Notes under the pieces: model-generated | Databases searched by the model: none | What the model was told of the DNA's origin: nothing | Seen by the model: only the letters and a program-made list of their open reading frames with translations | Position numbers and translations under genes: made by a program | NCBI GenBank assembly: GCA_004335835.1 | Contig: RWJK01001828.1 | Coordinates: forward strand, 1 to 64,000 | Length of the DNA stretch: 64,000 nucleotides | Source of the DNA: Scenedesmus sp. ARA3 | Taxonomy: Eukaryota; Chlorophyta; Chlorophyceae; Sphaeropleales; Scenedesmaceae | Reading direction: 5' to 3' | Shown here: piece after piece, positions 59,467 to 64,000 of the stretch | Position numbering within the stretch: position 1 is the stretch's first letter | Layout of the letters: each line of letters begins with the position of its first letter

Positions 59467-61341
59467 CTCCCGTTGACTGACACGATGTAGCTGGACCGTG
59501 TTGGTTTGGGCCAGCACGCTGCAACCACCTGCAGGGGCATGGTTTGCAAGCGATGGAAGTAGGCACGACTTGTGCTGCAAAGTAGCACCAGTATCCCAAC
59601 TTAACTGTGTAGCACGTGCGGCAGTTGAATTAATGGTAGCCAGTGGCACAGCTGCCTGTCATGGAGGTGACACAGGACAGGCCCATGATCACGATTGGCG
59701 GCTCATTGTCATTGTTTGATTCGTAGGTTGATGGTTACGATGCAGCTTGAATCTGCGTGTTGGTTTGAGTCAGCATGCAGCAGAGATGCTTGGTGTGTGT
59801 ATTGCTTCGGCTGTAGCAAGTGTCTGGCAGCTGGCACGTGTTGTGCAGTTGCTCGGCAGCGTTCCAAGGCAGCAGTTTGGCCAGTGCAGCAGCTGCATTG
59901 TGGTTGCCGCTGGCGCAGCTGCAGAAGATGAGTGCAGTCAGCTTTCAGGGCATGAAGATGTCACAGCCGCTGATGAACAGTCGCAACCAGCAGCGTTGTA
60001 TAATATTTGAGGGTAGAGCGTGCTTGCTGTTGTTGTGCTACACAAGGGTGCTGCTTCGGGGTGAGACAGCCACTGGTCCGGGGTGCACATTCTGCTGCTG
60101 CGACTGCTGCACACAGCATTGCTGCTAACCATTCTTTGTGTTGCGCCTAGTTGTACTGCATCATTACGACTTTGTGAGCTAGGTCTGTCTCACATCAATG
60201 CCAGGCGTGGGATCACGCACAACTGCAGATGATTGTGGTGGTACGCAGCCTGCCTGCCAGCGGCTGACAACTGTGTCTGCTGGCATTTACATAGTGAGGT
60301 TGCTGCCTGTAGTCAGGTGCAGCTGCAACAGTTGTGCGCCGTCTACGTGAGGGCAGCGATGGAATGCATTGCAGGAAGCCAACGAGCAGCTCATAGGAGG
60401 GCGCCGTGCTGCACACTTGTACAGCTGGTGGCAGCCAACCAGCCAGGCCATGGCCATGGCACTGCTGGAGTTCCATGTTCATGTTGTGCGAGAAGTGACG
60501 CATGTAAAAGGTTTTGTGTTTCCTTTGACCCGGTTTTGTTTGATAATTGGTTGATCTGACCAGGCGTGTGCTGATCGTTGGGATCTAACAAGCACCGCAG
60601 CTAAGGGTCCCCTAGGTGAGGTTGTTGGTGCGCGAGCAGGCGGCAACAGTGATAATAAGAAGTACAATGTACTGTTCCAACGTACTACGTATAGGCTACA
60701 CTACTGCCGAACCTAGCGCCCAAAGTATGCATGAAAAGCCACTGGCGGCCAAGCTGTTTGGGCCACCCGCATTTCAAACCTGCTGAAAGCAGCTCTCCAC
60801 TACAACATGGAGCCCTACCAGTGGTACTAGCCCCTAGACATACGCAATGATAGTACTGATGACGTTACATTTTGCTACGTTGCATACTCCACTCAACCAA
60901 TGGGTGGGATCCCAGTCAGGAGCCAACAAGACGCCCAAACGGGTGACACCATACGTACATAGTACGTAGTAAACAGAAGAACCAAATTGCGTTCACGCTT
61001 TGCCACCTGCAGCGCAAGCATTTGCCCCAATCACAACAGGGCTTAACACAACTTCTTGAAGAACTGGCTGTCATCCCGCATCGCCTGCAGGACATTGTGC
61101 TGCACGCTGCTGCTGCTGCTGCACTCCAGCAACTGCTCCTAACTTCTGGTGTAGGGCGCTAAGGGCCAGCTGCCGTACTTCGCCATCAGCCATCAGCCCT
61201 CTCGCAGTACCGCAGTGGTTGGCCCTTGGCAGCTGACAGCTCAAGGGCACTGCTCACAGACCCTTCACTGATGTTGAGTTGCTACAGCAGCTGCAGCGAT
61301 GGAAGCAGCAGCAGGCGACAAAATGCGTTACATAACACAAC
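59467..61341. other. CNX2 3' region and spacer to the LRR gene, with a copy of the CNX2 gene end
   Basis: At 59661-59790 the last codons and 3'UTR of CNX2 recur about 240 bp downstream: the copy reads MEV, then [11 protein letters not shown], then continues to a TAG at 59724. It has a 9-base in-frame deletion, and four of five substituted codons are synonymous. A TGTAA at 60503-60507 is a candidate CNX2 poly(A) signal. The stretch from about 60550 to 61330 is AT-richer and holds nothing I can name. Confidence 0.6.
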
Positions 61342-61344
61342 CTA

Positions 61345-61800
61345 ACAATGCATGAACCGGCACTTCAACAGCAGGCTGCTACTGGTAACACAACTGTCAT
61401 CAGCGCCCTGCACTGCGGTACCATGGCTGTGCTGCGTCACCTTATAAATACCCTGTAACATGTGCACTGCCACAAAACACTGCGCTACAGCACATGGTAG
61501 GCTGCTGTGCATCCACAGGAGTCGCCTGCTCACCTCTGCTATCAATCCCTCATCCTCCAGCACCAGCTGCTTGCTGCTGTCATCCGGCGTGTACATGTAC
61601 CCCAGCTGTGCCAGTGCTGTGGCCACCATGATGGCAGCCAGCACTGCGGAGCGGGCAGAGCCGATGGCTACCTTGCGCGGCTGCTGATCAGGCCCCAAAG
61701 GCACCAGGTAAGCTTCCCATGGCCCCTGGCCTGTGCTGCTGCGCTGCACAGACTTGGAAGTTCCAGGCGTGCTGCAGGCCCATTGATGTGGGGGCATCAA
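61345..61800 (-). other. Possible C-terminal exon(s) of the LRR gene, not resolved
   Basis: A minus-strand open frame here reads VAIGSARSAVLAAIMVATAL and LVLEDEGLIAEVSRRLLW and looks coding. Its frame does not join cleanly to exon 62315-62212 by one intron. A two-step join with a ~60-base intron (donor near 61700, acceptor near 61650) is phase-compatible but unproven. A TTACA at 61328-61332 could be the poly(A) signal. Confidence 0.35.
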
Positions 61801-61859
61801 GCAGCTGCAGGCAAGTGGGGCAGGCAGGGCAGCTGCAGCCCGCTTGAGCATGCAGCAGC

Positions 61860-62165
61860 AAGCAGTTTGCAGGACAGCTGCACAGCAGCTCCAGTGCGCA
61901 GCAATTGGCACTTGCAGGACAAGCTGCACTGCGGAGTAGGCGTGGAACAGCATGCATCTAGCAGGGACTCCCTGCAGCTTCGGAAGCTGCACAGCAGCTC
62001 CAGCACGCATAGCATGTACTTTGCAGGACAGCTGCACAGCATCTTCAGCATGCAGCACTGCTGCTCTGGCAGAAGCCACTTTGCAGGACAAGCCGCACAG
62101 CATTGCAGGCGAGCAAGAGGGGCCACCTTGCAGGACAGAAGCTACACAGCAGCTTCAACATTGTT
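61860..62165 (-). repeat. Degenerate ~60-bp repeats in an LRR-gene intron
   Basis: Units containing CTTGCAGGACAGCTGCACAG followed by CAGCTCCAGCACGCA-like sequence occur about five times with drift in length and sequence. They fill most of the intron left of exon 62315-62212. Confidence 0.75.
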
Positions 62166-62211
62166 AGGCCAGCATGCAAGCAAGCTGTACGGCCACACCC
62201 TTTGCACTCAC

Positions 62212-64000
62212 AATGAATGGCAGCAGCTTGCGCAGCAGGGCTGCTGAGCCGGGCTGTGCTGGCCTCTGCTCAACTGGCCAGATGTCGCTGATGCCAATGT
62301 CTTGGAGCTGCAGTCCTGCATAGATACATCAAGCAGCAAGAGCAGCATGTCTGGTAAGCGTCCAGGACCTATGCGCTGTACAGGTCTCGCGTGCAGTGAC
62401 CGTCTCTGCTGCTGGCGAGAATCCATGATGATCACGCAGGGGGCTCCAGCGAGCCGTCACATAGTGCCTCCACACCAAGTTGCTTGCAGTTACTTGCACG
62501 TCATGAATTTGTTGTAAATGAGAGACAATGCCACAAAAGCTGCGCATGGCTGCCATAATGTCACTGCCTTTGCTCACCTTCACTCAGCAGCACCCTGTAC
62601 TTGGTGTGTGCACCCGCAGTTGTGCCTGCCTTGCCAAGCCCACCAACAAGCACGCCAGCATGCTGCCGCCCTGCAGCTGTGATGGCCACAGGCGTCCCTG
62701 GCAGCAGCCATTGCTGCATAAGGCGAGGGTTGCCTTGCAACTGCAGCTCCGTGAGGTGCGGCAGCTGCGCAATGGGCCCCAAGCACGCCATGCTGCATAG
62801 ATCACAGCCAGACACGTCCAAATGGCGCAGATGCTTGAGGCAGCACGCCAACGCCACTGCCCCAACGTCGCCGACACATACACCACCGTCAGGCAGTGCT
62901 AGGTGCGTCAGCGCAGTGAGTGCTGTGAGGTGCCACACATCGGCACGCACCAGGCCAGAGGAAAATGCAGTGCTGTGTGTGAACTGCCTGAGTTCAATGA
63001 GCTCCAGGTGCTGAAGGCGTGTCAGGCCTGCAATGCTGGCGCATACCTCTACCATTGCTGGCTGCCGCCCTCCTGCCACACCTGCTGCCGCCTGCGCCTG
63101 ATCCCCGTCAGCATCAACCAGGAAGCTTGTCCATGAGTACAGCTTTGTGAGCGCTTTAGCTGCAACTATACCTGCAACGCCAGCAGCCAGCTCCTGCCAG
63201 GTGCTGCAAGCCTGCTGCCAATACATTTGCAACTCACACAGCTGCGGCAGCCGCCCCCAGACGGGCGCTGTGGCTAATGCAACTTCAATTTCGTCTACCA
63301 GCACCGACAGCCGCAGCTCCTGCAGTGCTGGCAGCTGCGCCAGGCGCAGCAGCTGCTCAGGCTCTACATTCGCTGCATCAAGGCTGAGCGCTGTCAGCTG
63401 CTGCAGCGGCATGACTGCTGCCAGCTGCTGGCCTGGCCCGCAGTACCCCAGCTCCAAGTCCCGCAGCTGCCGAGGAAGCACATGCACCTTTGGCAGCTCT
63501 TGTGGACGCACAAAACGCTGCAGGTGCTGCATGCGGCTCATGTCAAGCGCCGGCATCAACGTGTCGCTGAGGGACCAGTTGTCTCCCATGTCCAAGTGCA
63601 GCTCCTGCAGCCGTGGCGGCGGCTGTGTCAGCAGCTGCTGCAGGGCTGAGAGCGCTTGACGCGCCTCTACATGGCCCCGCAGGTCCATGATGACCTTCAA
63701 GCGAGTCAGCCTGCTCAGCTGGCCGAACACTGCCAGACAGCTGTCTACTTGAGGCGTACCCTGCTTCTTCCAGAATGGCTTTCCCCTGAGCAGCAGCTGC
63801 TGCAGGCCGCCAAGGCGTGGCAGCGCCGCTATCAATGCAGCTGCGTCACCTGCAGCAGCACCGGCATGCGCTGGCCAGCCAGGCTTCAAGTCCAGCTCCA
63901 GGCGTGTCAGGCTGTGTGCTGGCAGCACAGGCAACAAGCCCACAGCCCAGGCCGCGTCGCTGCTGAAGCTGGACAGCCATGGCGGCTGCTGCTGCGGCTG
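62212..64000 (-). CDS. Leucine-rich-repeat protein (5' end outside window, 3' end unresolved)
   Basis: One long exon (64000-62578) and a second (62315-62212), joined in phase 1, give about 509 residues in the window. The chain is a run of irregular LRRs spaced 24-30 residues: LTRLELDLKPGW, LGGLQQLLLRG, LSRLTRLKVIMD, LQELHLDMGD, LRDLELGYCG, LQQLTALSLDAAN, LQELRLSVLV, LQHLELIELRQF, LTHLALPDGG, LRHLDVSGCDL, LTELQLQGNPRL. No signal peptide, kinase or F-box can be judged because the N-terminus is outside the window. The repeats resemble the cytosolic ribonuclease-inhibitor/cysteine-containing LRR style common in chlorophyte expansions; that subtype is a guess. The second exon (LQLQDIGISDIWP) ends at a GTGAGT donor, and the remaining C-terminus is uncertain. 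The function is unknown. Confidence 0.8.

Noticed and set aside
61700..62103. Cys-rich repeat protein continuing the frame at 61345-61700
   Set aside because: The frame runs through the degenerate TTGCAGGACAGCTGCACAG repeats, which look intronic. Only the part below about 61750 looks like coding sequence.

Overview
The window is nuclear DNA of a green alga, most likely a chlorophyte of the Chlorophyceae. The evidence is: intron-rich genes with GTGAGY/GTGCGY donors and CTGCAG acceptors; dense CAG/CTG triplet repeats that make poly-Gln, poly-Ala and poly-Ser in proteins; TGTAA-type candidate polyadenylation signals; and plastid genes (chlorophyll cyclase, a FAD5-type desaturase, a PHR2-like protein). 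All gene models below were spliced by hand from reading frame, splice-site consensus and matching intron phases. Family names come from recognising the protein sequence, not from a database search.

Layout, left to right. 1-3135 (-): DEAD-box RNA helicase with an N-terminal WW domain, cut by the left edge. 3822-8734 (+): PHR2-like truncated photolyase homologue. 9536-12004 (+): Mg-protoporphyrin IX monomethyl ester cyclase (CRD1/CHL27). 14996-16762 (-): small RING-H2 ubiquitin ligase. 18147-20373 (-): mitochondrial-type Mn superoxide dismutase. 20747-23323 (+): Jagunal-family ER membrane protein. 24909-27994 (+): protein with a von Hippel-Lindau (VHL) beta-domain. 29649-about 48354 (-): giant multidomain protein of at least 3,000 residues with alpha-2-macroglobulin-like regions and a ZZ-like zinc site. 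50304-54156 (-): FAD5-type acyl-lipid desaturase. 56457-59466 (+): mitochondrial CNX2/MoaA GTP 3',8-cyclase. 62212-64000 (-): leucine-rich-repeat protein cut by the right edge. These look like unlinked single-copy eukaryotic genes rather than a pathway cluster.

The most striking feature is architectural. At least six of the genes carry extra, incomplete copies of their own exon ends, with the adjoining splice site and intron or 3'UTR, in tandem inside introns or just past the stop codon. I call these 'exon echoes'. Several echoes differ from the working exon mainly at synonymous positions. That suggests they diverged while under coding constraint, or that the role of working exon has moved between copies. 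Other notable items are a 907-bp MITE with ~72-bp inverted ends and an 8-bp target duplication inside an intron of the giant gene, a VHL domain that keeps the hydroxyproline-pocket residues, CTG tracts placed directly before 3' splice sites, and a 50-N assembly gap inside such a CTG tract.
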